Below are positions 7,883-16,789 of a stretch of 64,000 bases of DNA, piece after piece. Position numbers and translations under genes: made by a program. Under the pieces are notes generated by a model that did no database searches, was not told where the DNA came from, and saw only the letters and a program-made list of their open reading frames with translations. Every line of letters starts with the position of its first letter. Position 1 is the stretch's first letter. The DNA comes from Maribacter aquivivus (lineage in GTDB: Bacteria; Bacteroidota; Bacteroidia; Flavobacteriales; Flavobacteriaceae), in the NCBI RefSeq assembly GCF_900142175.1, contig NZ_FQZX01000001.1, positions 1,426,001 through 1,490,000 of the forward strand, written 5' to 3'.

Positions 7883-8740
7883 ATGAACCAACGTATTATT
7901 TTATTTATTCTTTTGATTTTTTGTTTAGCTGAAGTAAAATCTCAGAATAATGATACTCAGGCTGGTCTATATAATATTTTGTCAGGCTCATTGATAGGTG
8001 GGGTTGGTGCAATGATAAATAAGAAGCCTAATGAAAAAACGGGTAAAGTTTTTTTGAAAGGATTAGGGCAGGGAGCACTTGGTGGTTATATGACTTTTGA
8101 GAGTAAAAGGTTAATTAGAGATTTTTCTGATACTGGAAACTACGCCTATGTTTGGCCATCTCGTTTGTTGAATTCATTAGGCAACTCGATAATATTAAAC
8201 GCCTCATCAAATAGAAAATTTTGGGAGCGGTATTATTTAAATATTGGTTTTAGTCATTTTGAATATGATATAAAAAGAGAGAATTCCTTTCAGGTTAAAT
8301 TATTGCCATTCTCTTTATTGAGCACTTTTTATGGATTTAGTCAAGGGGAAATAGATTTTCGGCGAAGTTTTTATACTGGAAATTTGTTTTTTGAATCTTA
8401 TAAAAACACAGAAAATTATAATGGAAAAGCCATTCTTAACGTAGTTATTTTAAATAAAGGATTGCTGGATAATCGTAGTAATACTATAGGTCACGAGTTA
8501 ATACACACTTTTCAATATGAAGGGTTTATAGGTTTTAATTCATATTTAGATAAAAAGATGAATAATATAAAGAGGGAAGGTGATTTTTGGACCAAATTCA
8601 ATTTTATTCTTTATCCAGATTGGAACGCTCTGATTTTTTCAAGTGCTTATAATATTTCTGCGCCATTTGCTAATTCGTATGAAAATAGATTTTATGAAAA
8701 GGAAGCATACTATTATACAGGTTCTTTATTAAATGAATGA
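7883..8740 (+). CDS. secreted or outer-membrane protein with HExxH motif, unknown function
   Basis: Starting at the ATG at 7883, the protein begins with a clear signal peptide (MNQRIILFILLIFCLAEVKSQ); an earlier ATG at 7850 would bury it behind charged residues. A glycine-rich segment (SGSLIGGVGAM and KGLGQGALGGYM) is followed by an aromatic-rich body with alternating hydrophobicity. Near residue 204 is GHELIHTFQYEG, a HExxH zincin motif in a helix context. No known peptidase family is recognised, and a second zinc ligand cannot be placed with certainty. The next gene, a lipoprotein, overlaps its stop by up to 8 bases, so the two are co-transcribed. Confidence 0.7.
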   Translation: MNQRIILFILLIFCLAEVKSQNNDTQAGLYNILSGSLIGGVGAMINKKPNEKTGKVFLKGLGQGALGGYMTFESKRLIRDFSDTGNYAYVWPSRLLNSLGNSIILNASSNRKFWERYYLNIGFSHFEYDIKRENSFQVKLLPFSLLSTFYGFSQGEIDFRRSFYTGNLFFESYKNTENYNGKAILNVVILNKGLLDNRSNTIGHELIHTFQYEGFIGFNSYLDKKMNNIKREGDFWTKFNFILYPDWNALIFSSAYNISAPFANSYENRFYEKEAYYYTGSLLNE

Positions 8741-9135
8741 AATGAGAAATAAACTATTGTTATTTTTAAGTTGTATAATATTTTTAGGGTGTTATGAAGA
8801 AGATATTGAATTGCCATTACCAAATGATGAAGGTTTGATAATTGGAGAATGGGAATCTTTTTATCCAGTATTAGTTTTAGATGATGGGAGTGAGGTTGAT
8901 TGGTACGATGAAGCGCCTTGTTTTGGATTGATATTATATTTTTTTGATGATAGTAGATTATGAGTTTGTTTTATTTAAAAGTGAGAATAAATTAGAAGTT
9001 CAAATTAAGCCAAGGCAAATTCAATTTAATGAAAATACTGATGGTAATTATACAATGAGAATAATTTATAATGGTCCTCCAGATAATGTCCCTGAAGATG
9101 TTGAATTTTACTATATAGATTTTTATAAGAGATGA
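8733..9135 (+). pseudogene. small lipoprotein gene, apparently frameshifted
   Basis: The 5' part encodes a lipoprotein signal (KLLLFLSCIIFLGC, lipobox LGC) and a domain starting IIGEWESFYPV, reminiscent of lipocalin-like lipoproteins, but it stops at 8963 after 76 residues. Another frame, open from about 8944 to 9135, continues with DYEFVLFKSENKLEV and YTMRIIYNG, typical of the beta-strands expected next. The two frames overlap by about 20 bases, so one small indel would join them into about 130 residues. It could be a true frameshift, a sequencing error, or a truncated lipoprotein. Domain assignment is tentative. It overlaps the HExxH protein gene and is probably co-transcribed with it. Confidence 0.5.
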
Positions 9136-9168
9136 TTTTGTCATATAATAAATAACTTTATATGATGC

Positions 9169-9198
9169 TTGCCATTTCGGTATTTTGAATTATATTTG
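9169..9198 (+). promoter_or_regulatory. Bacteroidota-type promoter of rpsP-rimM
   Basis: TTG (9169-9171), a 19-base spacer and TATATTTG (9191-9198) match the phylum consensus. The start point would be near 9205, giving a leader of about 90 bases before rpsP. Confidence 0.7.
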
Positions 9199-9264
9199 CA
9201 CCCGCTTTCAGATTAGCTTTGCTTACTGATGGCGAACGAGTTAAAAAACTAGAATTAATAATCA

Positions 9265-9279
9265 AGGGTCGGGCACCCT
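9265..9279 (+). promoter_or_regulatory. leader hairpin just before rpsP
   Basis: AGGGT-CGGGC-ACCCT forms a compact 5-bp hairpin that ends 15 bases before the rpsP start codon, a position where it could affect translation initiation. No known leader class is recognised. Confidence 0.35.
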
Positions 9280-9294
9280 ACAAATTAATGTGAT

Positions 9295-9870
9295 ATGCCA
9301 GTAAAAATTAGATTACAAAGACACGGTAAAAAAGGAAAACCATTCTATTGGGTAGTTGCTGCAGATGCAAGAGCTAAAAGAGATGGTAAATTCTTAGAGA
9401 AATTAGGTATCTACAATCCTAATACAAACCCTGCAACAATTGAACTTAACATAGATAGTTCAGTACAATGGTTGCAAAACGGTGCACAACCTACAGATAC
9501 AGCTAAAGCTATTCTTTCTTATAGAGGTGTTCTTTTAAAGCATCACTTATTAGGTGGTGTTCGTAAAGGTGCATTGACTGAAGAGCAAGCAGAAGAAAAA
9601 TTCAATGCTTGGGTTGTTGAAAAAGAAGCTTCTATTGCTAACAAAGTTGGTGGTTTAGATAAAGTAAAAGCTGATGCTAGAGCAGCTGCTTTGAAATTAG
9701 AAAAAGAAGTAAACGATAAGCGTGCTGCTGATGCTGCCGCTGCTGCTTTACCAGAAGTTGCTGAAGGTGAAAACGCTGAAGCTGAAGTAGAAGCTGTTGA
9801 AGCTGCTGGCGAGCCAGAACAAGTTGTTGAAACTCCAGAAGCTCCGGCTGCTGAAGAAGATAAAGCATAA
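9295..9870 (+). CDS. rpsP: 30S ribosomal protein S16 with acidic C-terminal tail
   Basis: Residues 1 to about 85 are S16: [30 protein letters not shown] and the [10 protein letters not shown] block. S16 is a primary assembly protein of the 30S subunit. The protein is 191 residues against 80-90 in most bacteria; residues from about 100 onward form a Lys-rich helix and then a low-complexity Ala/Glu/Val tail, a feature shared by Bacteroidota S16 proteins. The tail is probably disordered and solvent exposed. rimM follows after 13 bases, the classical S16-RimM pairing. Confidence 0.97.
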   Translation: MPVKIRLQRHGKKGKPFYWVVAADARAKRDGKFLEKLGIYNPNTNPATIELNIDSSVQWLQNGAQPTDTAKAILSYRGVLLKHHLLGGVRKGALTEEQAEEKFNAWVVEKEASIANKVGGLDKVKADARAAALKLEKEVNDKRAADAAAAALPEVAEGENAEAEVEAVEAAGEPEQVVETPEAPAAEEDKA

Positions 9871-9883
9871 TTTTTAAGAGACG

Positions 9884-10411
9884 ATGCGCAAGGAAGATTG
9901 TTTCTACCTAGGTAATATCGTTTCAAAATATAGTTTCAAAGGGGAGGTGCTAGTAAAACTAGATACCGATGATCCCGAGATTTACGAAAACATGGAATCA
10001 GTATTCGTTTCTTTAGGAAACAATCTGGTTCCATTTTTTATTAAAAGATGCCGCCTTCATAAATCAAACTTACTTCGTATAGATTTTGAAGAAGTGAAAT
10101 CAGAATCTGATGCAGATCGCATTATGAAATCTGGACTCTATTTACCTCTTACCATGTTGCCAAAACTTACGGGTAACAAGTTTTATTACCACGAAATTAT
10201 CGGTTTCTCTATGATAGATTCTGTTCATGGTGATATTGGTATTGTACAAAGTGTAAACGATACTACAGCTCAAGCCTTGTTCGAAGTTGAGAAAGAAGAT
10301 AAGCAACTGCTTATACCTGTTAGTGATGACATTATTACCAAAATAGACCGCGAGAACAAAAGTATTTTTGTGAAGACCCCAGAGGGACTTGTAGATTTAT
10401 ACCTTTCTTAA
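9884..10411 (+). CDS. rimM: ribosome maturation factor RimM
   Basis: 175 residues with the N-terminal RimM beta-barrel (FYLGNIVSKYSFKGEVLVKLDTD) and the C-terminal PRC barrel (KFYYHEIIGFSMID, LLIPVSDDIITKID). RimM assists maturation of the 30S head and 16S rRNA 3' domain. It lies 13 bases after rpsP and is co-transcribed with it. The usual trmD and rplS genes of some rpsP operons are absent here; the following genes are a two-component system. Confidence 0.95.
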   Translation: MRKEDCFYLGNIVSKYSFKGEVLVKLDTDDPEIYENMESVFVSLGNNLVPFFIKRCRLHKSNLLRIDFEEVKSESDADRIMKSGLYLPLTMLPKLTGNKFYYHEIIGFSMIDSVHGDIGIVQSVNDTTAQALFEVEKEDKQLLIPVSDDIITKIDRENKSIFVKTPEGLVDLYLS

Positions 10412-10526
10412 ATTTTCTTAACTTTTTTTAAGCTACTCTTTAGTTGATAATTGTACTATAGCGTAAAAAATAATAAAGATCGATATCAATAGTAATTAAT
10501 AGTAGAAATAGTATTAATTTTTCATC

Positions 10527-11612
10527 ATGGATATTAGATTGATGAAGTTTTTACGAAAGCCTAAGTTTTTCGGAACAAATGAAATCAAACCATGGCATCA
10601 TTTTTTGTTCTGGTCTGTTTATTTCATCTTTAATACTTTTCGATGGTCATTTATTCATAATGATTTTTTACTTTCTCTACAGACTAATTTAATCGGCTTT
10701 CCTATCCATATGTTTTTGGCGTATTTAAATGCATATTATTTAATGCCTGTGTTTATTTATACTCAAAAGTATGTTCAATATGTCATCTATATACTCTTGG
10801 CATTATTTATAATGTTATTGATTAAGTATAATCTAACTTATTATTTGGTAAGTACAGATGTGATGCCAGAAAGTTTAGATGTAATTGATAGCTTAACAGT
10901 GGGTTATGCTGTGCAGACAATGATAGGTGAGGTATATGTAATATCGTTTTTTACAGCCATTAAATTAACGATTGATTGGCTTAGAGAGAGTAGTAAACTT
11001 CATGATTTAGAAAAGCGACAATTAAAAACCGAACTCCGTTTTTTACGTTCTCAGATTTCTCCACATTTCTTTTTCAATACATTAAATAATATATATTCTT
11101 TAACGCTAGAAAAATCTGATCAGGCACCTGAGGTTATTTTAAAATTGTCTGAACTGATGCGGTATTTATTGTATGCAACAAAAAAGCAACGACAAGATTT
11201 AACAAGTGAGATCAATTGTATTAGAAATTATATAGATTTGGAGCGTATTCGATTCGATGATTCTTTGAAAATAGATATGAATATATCAGGTAATCTTGAT
11301 GACTGTAGTATATCGCCCATGTTATTGATTCCGCTAATTGAAAATTGCTTTAAGCATGGGGCAAGTAAGAATATAGGGGAAATGAAGATTAAAATTGACG
11401 TAAAGGTAGAGGATGGTTTTATGGATTTTAAAGTTTCTAATTCCATACCTAATGTCAATAAAGAGTATGTTTATCCAATAAAAAGAGGTGGTATTGGTCT
11501 ATCGAATGTGAAGAAGCGTTTAGAGCTAGGCTATGGTAAAAATGATTATGATTTAAAGATATTCGAAGAGAATAAAATGTTCAATGTTTTTTTAAAGCTT
11601 AAGGTGATATGA
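10527..11612 (+). CDS. LytS/YehU-type sensor histidine kinase
   Basis: 361 residues. The N-terminal 150 residues contain about four hydrophobic membrane segments (FLFWSVYFIFNTF, IGFPIHMFLAYLNAYYLMP, VIYILLALFIMLLI, VISFFTAIKL). The PF06580 kinase core follows: RSQISPHFFFNTLNNIYSL carries the phospho-accepting His, then LSELMRYLLYA, and an HATPase module with LLIPLIENCFKHGA (N-box) and GGIGLSNVKKRLELGYG (G-box). It senses an unknown membrane signal. The stop overlaps the start of the LytTR regulator by 4 bases (ATGA), so the pair is translationally coupled. Confidence 0.93.
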   Translation: MDIRLMKFLRKPKFFGTNEIKPWHHFLFWSVYFIFNTFRWSFIHNDFLLSLQTNLIGFPIHMFLAYLNAYYLMPVFIYTQKYVQYVIYILLALFIMLLIKYNLTYYLVSTDVMPESLDVIDSLTVGYAVQTMIGEVYVISFFTAIKLTIDWLRESSKLHDLEKRQLKTELRFLRSQISPHFFFNTLNNIYSLTLEKSDQAPEVILKLSELMRYLLYATKKQRQDLTSEINCIRNYIDLERIRFDDSLKIDMNISGNLDDCSISPMLLIPLIENCFKHGASKNIGEMKIKIDVKVEDGFMDFKVSNSIPNVNKEYVYPIKRGGIGLSNVKKRLELGYGKNDYDLKIFEENKMFNVFLKLKVI

Positions 11613-12322
11613 TTTTGAAAGTGATAGTTGTAGATGATGAACCGTTGGCAGTAAATGTGCTTAAAAACTATATAGAAAGAGTTAAAGAGTTGCAATTAGA
11701 AGGCACCTTTTTAAATGCTTTAGATGCGTCCACTTTTTTAAGAGACAACCAAGTTGATATTATGTTCTTGGACATTAATATGCCTTTTCTTGACGGATTA
11801 GAATTCTTGAGTACGCTAGATAAAAAACCATTTGTTATCATGACTACGGCACATGAAGAGCATGCATTAAAGAGTTTTGAACTTGAGGCTATAGATTATT
11901 TAGTAAAACCAATTTCATTACCACGTTTTTTTAAGTCTGTAGATAGAGTTATAAAACTAAAAAAAGGTTCTGATAATGGTTCGTCAGATAAAGACGATAA
12001 ACCATCTATTTTTGTGAAGGTCGATAAAAAGAAGCTTCAGAAAATTTACCTTGAAGAGATTATGGTAATAGAAAGCCTAAAAGATTATATCAGAATTATT
12101 ACTCCAACCGCTAAATATATCATTCATAGAACGCTAAGTAGTTTTACCGATGAGTTACCAGGCGATAATTTTCTTAGAATTCATAGATCGTATACTATTG
12201 CTGTGGATAAGGTGAGTGTGGTTGAAGGTAATAGTGTTGAAATTGGCGGTATTAGATATACCATTGGTAGAAGCTACTTAACAGATGCCAAAAGTAGAAT
12301 ATTGAATGATTTAACCCATTAA
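11609..12322 (+). CDS. LytTR family response regulator
   Basis: 237 residues. Receiver domain about 1-120: the acidic DDE near residue 10, phospho-acceptor Asp in IMFLDINMPFLDG, Thr in MTTAHEE, and Lys in YLVKPIS. A linker with a Ser/Asp/Lys stretch (SDNGSSDKDDK) leads to a LytTR DNA-binding domain (about 140-235) with IMVIESLKDYIRI and FLRIHRSYTI. It is coupled to the preceding histidine kinase. No target genes can be named from the window. trmN6 follows 10 bases downstream and may be in the same transcript. Confidence 0.94.
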   Translation: MILKVIVVDDEPLAVNVLKNYIERVKELQLEGTFLNALDASTFLRDNQVDIMFLDINMPFLDGLEFLSTLDKKPFVIMTTAHEEHALKSFELEAIDYLVKPISLPRFFKSVDRVIKLKKGSDNGSSDKDDKPSIFVKVDKKKLQKIYLEEIMVIESLKDYIRIITPTAKYIIHRTLSSFTDELPGDNFLRIHRSYTIAVDKVSVVEGNSVEIGGIRYTIGRSYLTDAKSRILNDLTH

Positions 12323-12332
12323 GATCTTTCCT

Positions 12333-13046
12333 GTGAACGAGCCTTTTAAATTTAAACAATTCAGTGTTAATCAAGATCGCTGTGCCATGAAAATTGGTAC
12401 TGACGGTGTTCTGCTAGGTGCATGGACAAATATTGAAAACAATCCAGAATCTATTCTTGATATTGGTGCTGGCACAGGTGTTATTTCGTTGATGCTGGCA
12501 CAACGATGCTTTGCGGAAGTAATGGATGCCATAGAGATTGATGCAGATGCCTATGAGCAATGTGTGGAAAATTTTGAATTATCACCATGGGGCGATCGCT
12601 TATATTGCTACCATGCCGGTCTAGACGAGTTTGTAGATGAAATTGAAGACCAATATGAATTGATTATTTGTAACCCACCATTTTATTCTGAGACAGTAAC
12701 TTCTGGAAATTTGCAACGTGATCAGGCGCGACAAAATGAGTTTCTTCCTTTCAACGAGCTTTTAGAGGGAGTTTCGAAATTGTTAACCGAAAACGGATTG
12801 TTCACTACAATTTTACCTTTTAAAGAAAAAGAGTCTTTTATACATATGGCAGCAGACTTAGGTTTGTTTCCAAAAGAATGTCTTCATGTAAAAGGCAACC
12901 CAACGGCAGAAATAAAGCGTGTACTTTTAGCGTTCTCTAGAGAAGAGCAAGAATGTAAGACTGCCGAGTTGGGCATTGAAACAGACAGGCATGTCTATAC
13001 TGCTGAGTATGTGGACTTGACTAAAGAGTTTTATTTAAAAATGTAA
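12333..13046 (+). CDS. trmN6: tRNA1(Val) (adenine(37)-N6)-methyltransferase
   Basis: 237-residue SAM-dependent methyltransferase. SAM-binding motif I is ILDIGAGTGVISLMLAQR (about 42-58) and the adenine-N6 catalytic motif is NPPF at about 112-115, followed by FYSETVTSG. The N-terminal FKFKQFSVNQDRCAMKIGTDGVLLGAW block is diagnostic of the YfiC/TrmN6 group that makes m6A37 in tRNA-Val. The start is a GTG at 12333, 10 bases after the LytTR regulator stop; no earlier in-frame ATG fits. HemK/PrmC-type proteins share NPP(Y/F), but the N-terminal block separates this family. Confidence 0.9.
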   Translation: MNEPFKFKQFSVNQDRCAMKIGTDGVLLGAWTNIENNPESILDIGAGTGVISLMLAQRCFAEVMDAIEIDADAYEQCVENFELSPWGDRLYCYHAGLDEFVDEIEDQYELIICNPPFYSETVTSGNLQRDQARQNEFLPFNELLEGVSKLLTENGLFTTILPFKEKESFIHMAADLGLFPKECLHVKGNPTAEIKRVLLAFSREEQECKTAELGIETDRHVYTAEYVDLTKEFYLKM

Positions 13047-13101
13047 CTTTAGTCTTGCATATTGTTATATTTCTTTATTTATCTTTGATGAAAGCATTGT
13101 T

Positions 13102-14280
13102 ATGAGACCAGATTTATTTGAAGCACCAGATTACTACAATTTAGATGATTTACTTTCTGAAGAGCATCTGTTAGTTCGTGATGCCGCACGCCAGTGGGTG
13201 AAGAGAGATGTATCTCCAATTATTGAAGAATATGCCCAAAAAGCAGAATTTCCAAAACAGATTATAAAAGGTCTTGCCGAGATAGGTGCTTTTGGTCCAT
13301 ATATTCCTGAGGAGTATGGTGGTGCCGGATTGGATCAAATCAGTTACGGACTCATCATGCAAGAAATTGAGAGAGGTGATAGTGGTGTTCGTTCTACGGC
13401 ATCGGTACAATCGTCTTTAGTTATGTACCCTATATTCACCTATGGAACAGAAGAACAACGAAAAAAATACTTACCCAAATTAGCTTCTGGTGAATGGATG
13501 GGGTCTTTCGGATTAACCGAGCCTAACCATGGTTCTAACCCTAGCGGTATGGAAACCAAGTATAAAGATATGGGTGATCATTATCTTTTAAACGGAGCTA
13601 AACTTTGGATATCAAATTCACCTTTCTGTGATATTGCCGTTGTATGGGCAAAGAATGAAGAAGGTCGTATACACGGTTTAATTGTAGAGCGTGGTATGGA
13701 AGGTTTTACAACGCCAGAAACGCATAACAAGTGGTCTTTAAGAGCTTCTGCAACGGGAGAATTGATCTTTGATAATGTAAAAGTGCCTAAAGAAAATCTT
13801 TTGCCAAATAAATCTGGATTAGGTGCGCCATTAGGTTGTTTAGATTCAGCAAGATTCGGTATTGCTTGGGGTGCAATCGGTGCAGCTATGGATTGTTATG
13901 ATACGGCATTAAGATATGCAAAAGAACGTGTGCAATTTGGTAAACCTATTGCCGCTACGCAATTACAGCAAAAGAAATTGGCAGAAATGATTACCGAAAT
14001 TACTAAGGCGCAATTATTGGCGTTTAGATTGGGGCAATTAAAGAATCAAGGTAAAGCAACCTCTGCTCAGATCTCCATGGCGAAAAGGAACAATGTTGAA
14101 ATGGCCATTAACATTGCTCGCGAAGCTAGACAAGTATTAGGTGGTATGGGTATTACTGGCGAATACAGTATTATGCGCCATATGATGAACTTAGAAAGTG
14201 TTATTACGTATGAGGGTACTCATGATATTCATTTGCTAATTACTGGTGCAGATATTACAGGAATGCCAGCTTTTCAATAA
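13102..14280 (+). CDS. gcdH: acyl-CoA dehydrogenase, glutaryl-CoA dehydrogenase type
   Basis: 392-residue FAD enzyme of the acyl-CoA dehydrogenase fold. It shows the FAD/substrate segments FGLTEPNHGSNPSGMET and LWISNSPFCDIAVVWA, the RVQFGKPIAATQLQQKKLA helix, and the catalytic base Glu in TYEGTHDIH near residue 372. EPNHGSNP and TYEGTHDIHLL are close to glutaryl-CoA dehydrogenases, which oxidise and decarboxylate glutaryl-CoA to crotonyl-CoA in lysine and tryptophan degradation. Substrate specificity is inferred from similarity, and a different short-chain acyl-CoA is possible. It is followed by a strong terminator. Confidence 0.85.
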   Translation: MRPDLFEAPDYYNLDDLLSEEHLLVRDAARQWVKRDVSPIIEEYAQKAEFPKQIIKGLAEIGAFGPYIPEEYGGAGLDQISYGLIMQEIERGDSGVRSTASVQSSLVMYPIFTYGTEEQRKKYLPKLASGEWMGSFGLTEPNHGSNPSGMETKYKDMGDHYLLNGAKLWISNSPFCDIAVVWAKNEEGRIHGLIVERGMEGFTTPETHNKWSLRASATGELIFDNVKVPKENLLPNKSGLGAPLGCLDSARFGIAWGAIGAAMDCYDTALRYAKERVQFGKPIAATQLQQKKLAEMITEITKAQLLAFRLGQLKNQGKATSAQISMAKRNNVEMAINIAREARQVLGGMGITGEYSIMRHMMNLESVITYEGTHDIHLLITGADITGMPAFQ

Positions 14281-14381
14281 GGTAACATTTTGGTAGTATA
14301 GCCATAACATGTAACAAAAAAACGACAACTACCTTTGTCTTGCGCGTGTAAGATGTGTGCATGTTTTTTGGATAAAAGCTT

Positions 14382-14407
14382 AAGCCGATGGGAGCATCGG
14401 CTTTTTT
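14382..14407. terminator. bidirectional terminator between gcdH and the GH1 gene
   Basis: Stem AAGCCGATG/CATCGGCTT with a GGAG loop, followed on the plus strand by a T-run. It lies between convergent genes. A TACCTTTG -7-like box at 14330-14337 upstream on the plus strand could also start a short RNA ending here. Confidence 0.8.
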
Positions 14408-14413
14408 ATGCGC

Positions 14414-15775
14414 TTAACTCTTGTGAGATAAAAACTGAGAAAACCATTTTCCTGATTCTTTGATTGTTCTTTTAAGTGTTTTAAAATCGATATGTACCAA
14501 CCCGAATCTGGGGAAGTAGCCTTCTGCCCATTCAAAGTTGTCAGTAAACGTCCACACGAAATACCCGTGAATATTTAAACCTTCTTGTTTTGCTTTTAGA
14601 ACTTCACTCAAATAACGTTTTAGAAAATTTAATCGGTCTAAATCGGTTATAATTTCTCCGTCAATGGTGTCTTTAAATGCAGCGCCATTCTCTGTGATAA
14701 TTATTTTTTTAATCTGAGAATACTCACCGAATTTCTTGATCATATTGTAAATACTAGGTGGGTACACCTCCCAATCCATCAAGGTGATTTCTACATTTCG
14801 TTTGCTGGCTTTTACAATTTTAGCTCTTATATATGGTACTAAAAGACTGTATTTTACCTTTTCACGAGTATAGTTTTGAATTCCGATAAAATCAAAATCG
14901 AACTTACAGTCTTCCATGTCGGTCGGCTGAATGTAGGGTTGCAATTTTTTTAGAATTGGAGCTTCAATTGTGGGGTAACCTAAGCCTAGAGCGGGTTCAA
15001 TAAATAGACGATTGAGCAAAGCATCGACCATTATTGCAGTTTTTTTATCTCGCTTATTCTGTCTGTACGGGGTAATTTGTGAGCATGAAAATGTAGTGCC
15101 TATTTGTGCGCCAGGTACTAATTTTCTGAGTATTCTGCCACCTTCCGACTGACAAAGAACTGCGTGGTGTGCAGCGGGTAGAAAATTCTTTAATCCCTTT
15201 TTTCCGGGTGCATGTACGCCTAAAAAATATCCAGCTCCTGTGAATACCATGGGTTCATTTAAAACCATCCAATGTTTTACCCGGTCGCCAAAGGCATTGG
15301 CACAGACTTGCGTAAATTCTGAGAACCATGTTACAATCTGTCTATTTGTCCATCCTCCTTTATTTTCCAATATTTGTGGTAGATCCCAATGGTAGAGCGT
15401 AACCCAAGGTGTAATTTCGTTTTCTAGGCAAAAGTCTATTACCTTATTATAGAAATCTAATCCTGCCGCATTTATGGTTCCTATACCATAGGGTAAAATT
15501 CTGGTCCACGATAATGAGAATCGATAGTTGTCAATATTCATAGACTTCATCAAAAGAATATCTTCTTTATACTTATGATAAAAATCGCAAGAGACATTTG
15601 CATTGTCTTCATTATGAATCATTTTCGGGGTGTCGGTAAACTTGTCCCAAATGGATCGACCTTTGCCATCTGCATCATGACCACCTTCAATTTGATATGC
15701 TGCCGTTGATACGCCCCATGTAAAATCTTCACCAAAATCTGATGCGTTCAAAAAGGGTACTTTTTGTTCTTTCAA
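14414..15775 (-). CDS. glycoside hydrolase family 1, beta-glucosidase-like
   Basis: 453-residue GH1 enzyme: N-terminal FTWGVSTAAYQIEG signature, acid/base Glu in VLNEPMVF, and nucleophile Glu in IITENGAAF near residue 355. The aglycone-side sequence WTFTDNFEWAEGYFPRFGLVHIDF closes the domain. GH1 enzymes hydrolyse or transglycosylate beta-linked glucosides, galactosides or fucosides. No signal peptide, so cytoplasmic. It is the last gene of an operon behind an MJ1255-type glycosyltransferase and an LpxH-like phosphoesterase, so it may act on an endogenous glycolipid or glycoside rather than on a dietary sugar; that is inference. Confidence 0.93.
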   Translation of the reverse strand: MKEQKVPFLNASDFGEDFTWGVSTAAYQIEGGHDADGKGRSIWDKFTDTPKMIHNEDNANVSCDFYHKYKEDILLMKSMNIDNYRFSLSWTRILPYGIGTINAAGLDFYNKVIDFCLENEITPWVTLYHWDLPQILENKGGWTNRQIVTWFSEFTQVCANAFGDRVKHWMVLNEPMVFTGAGYFLGVHAPGKKGLKNFLPAAHHAVLCQSEGGRILRKLVPGAQIGTTFSCSQITPYRQNKRDKKTAIMVDALLNRLFIEPALGLGYPTIEAPILKKLQPYIQPTDMEDCKFDFDFIGIQNYTREKVKYSLLVPYIRAKIVKASKRNVEITLMDWEVYPPSIYNMIKKFGEYSQIKKIIITENGAAFKDTIDGEIITDLDRLNFLKRYLSEVLKAKQEGLNIHGYFVWTFTDNFEWAEGYFPRFGLVHIDFKTLKRTIKESGKWFSQFLSHKS

Positions 15776-15790
15776 TTGAATTGGGCTTTT

Positions 15791-16789
15791 TTAGCGAATT
15801 ACTAGGGATTCTTCTAGCAGTTTTGAAACGATTTGATCTGTAGTATCTGGATAATCTACTGGTACAACAGTATCAGTATTCAACCAATCTTTCAGTTTGG
15901 CTAAGTGCTTTTTTTTAAGTGATTTAATTACAGGAACTCCCATTTCTGATAATGCTGCGGCATTGCATTGCTGTTCGTATTGTCCTTTCATGGGTATTAC
16001 TAGTAATTTCTTTTGCATGAAAAGACTTTCTGCTGGGGTTTCAAAACCCGCTCCGCAAAATACACCTTTGCTAGAAGCCATGCTCTTTACAAAGGCTTCA
16101 TTTGTAATGGGTTTTATATGAATGTTATTGCTGAAATATTCATAGTTATTGTGCTTTGAAAATACCTCCCATTTTGTGTTTTTCATCTTGCTTAAAAAGC
16201 GCAACAATTTTTCATCACTATATGACGGTAAATACACCGTATAATGTTCACCATTTGAAACTGCAGCAGAACGAACATCGTTTCTTATTATAGGTGTGTA
16301 GATATTTGCTTCGTAAGGTTTGAAATGAAGTCCGAATTGATGGCTTGTAGGGGCGTAATTATTCAAAATCCAATTGCCCATTCTGTCTTTCTTCTTAGGC
16401 TTTGGAGCTAAATTAGATAGTACTGCAGCTTGGTGACTAAAACTATAACAAGGTTTGTTTTTTAACTTACATGCCCATGCCGTTACGGGTTCAAAATCAT
16501 TTATGATGAGGTCATATTCTTCTACAGGTATGCTTTTGATTTCTTTCTGTAACCGAAGGGAGTTTGCCCTGTAATAGGTCTTCCAAACATCTATGCCTCC
16601 TTTTTTTCCAAAGATGAAACTTAGCCCTTTTAATTGATATTTAATAGGGTAGGGCAGCTTAATATCTGCTTGTATACCGCTCACCAAAATGTCTAAAGAA
16701 ATGTTGTGTTTTAAAAGAGCGGGTATAACGTCTCGTGCTCTGCTTAAATGTCCGTTGCCGGTACCTTGTATTGCGTATAATACTTTCAT
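15791..16789 (-). CDS. MJ1255-type glycosyltransferase (GT28/MurG-like fold)
   Basis: 332 residues. It begins MKVLYAIQGTGNGHLSRARDV, the nucleotide-sugar glycosyltransferase signature of the TIGR00661 (MJ1255) family, and has a C-terminal GT-B donor site (FCGAGFETPAESLFMQKKLLVIPMKGQYEQ). The family resembles MurG and UDP-glucuronosyltransferases; acceptor and donor are unknown. It overlaps the upstream phosphoesterase gene by 4 bases, so they are coupled, and precedes the GH1 gene by 15 bases. The trio suggests synthesis and turnover of a glycolipid or glycan. Confidence 0.85.
   Translation of the reverse strand: MKVLYAIQGTGNGHLSRARDVIPALLKHNISLDILVSGIQADIKLPYPIKYQLKGLSFIFGKKGGIDVWKTYYRANSLRLQKEIKSIPVEEYDLIINDFEPVTAWACKLKNKPCYSFSHQAAVLSNLAPKPKKKDRMGNWILNNYAPTSHQFGLHFKPYEANIYTPIIRNDVRSAAVSNGEHYTVYLPSYSDEKLLRFLSKMKNTKWEVFSKHNNYEYFSNNIHIKPITNEAFVKSMASSKGVFCGAGFETPAESLFMQKKLLVIPMKGQYEQQCNAAALSEMGVPVIKSLKKKHLAKLKDWLNTDTVVPVDYPDTTDQIVSKLLEESLVIR

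Noticed and set aside
9543..9926. Long antisense Ala/Ser- and Gln/Leu-rich open frames opposite rpsP
   Set aside because: They mirror the low-complexity Ala/Glu tail of S16; no start context or conserved sequence.
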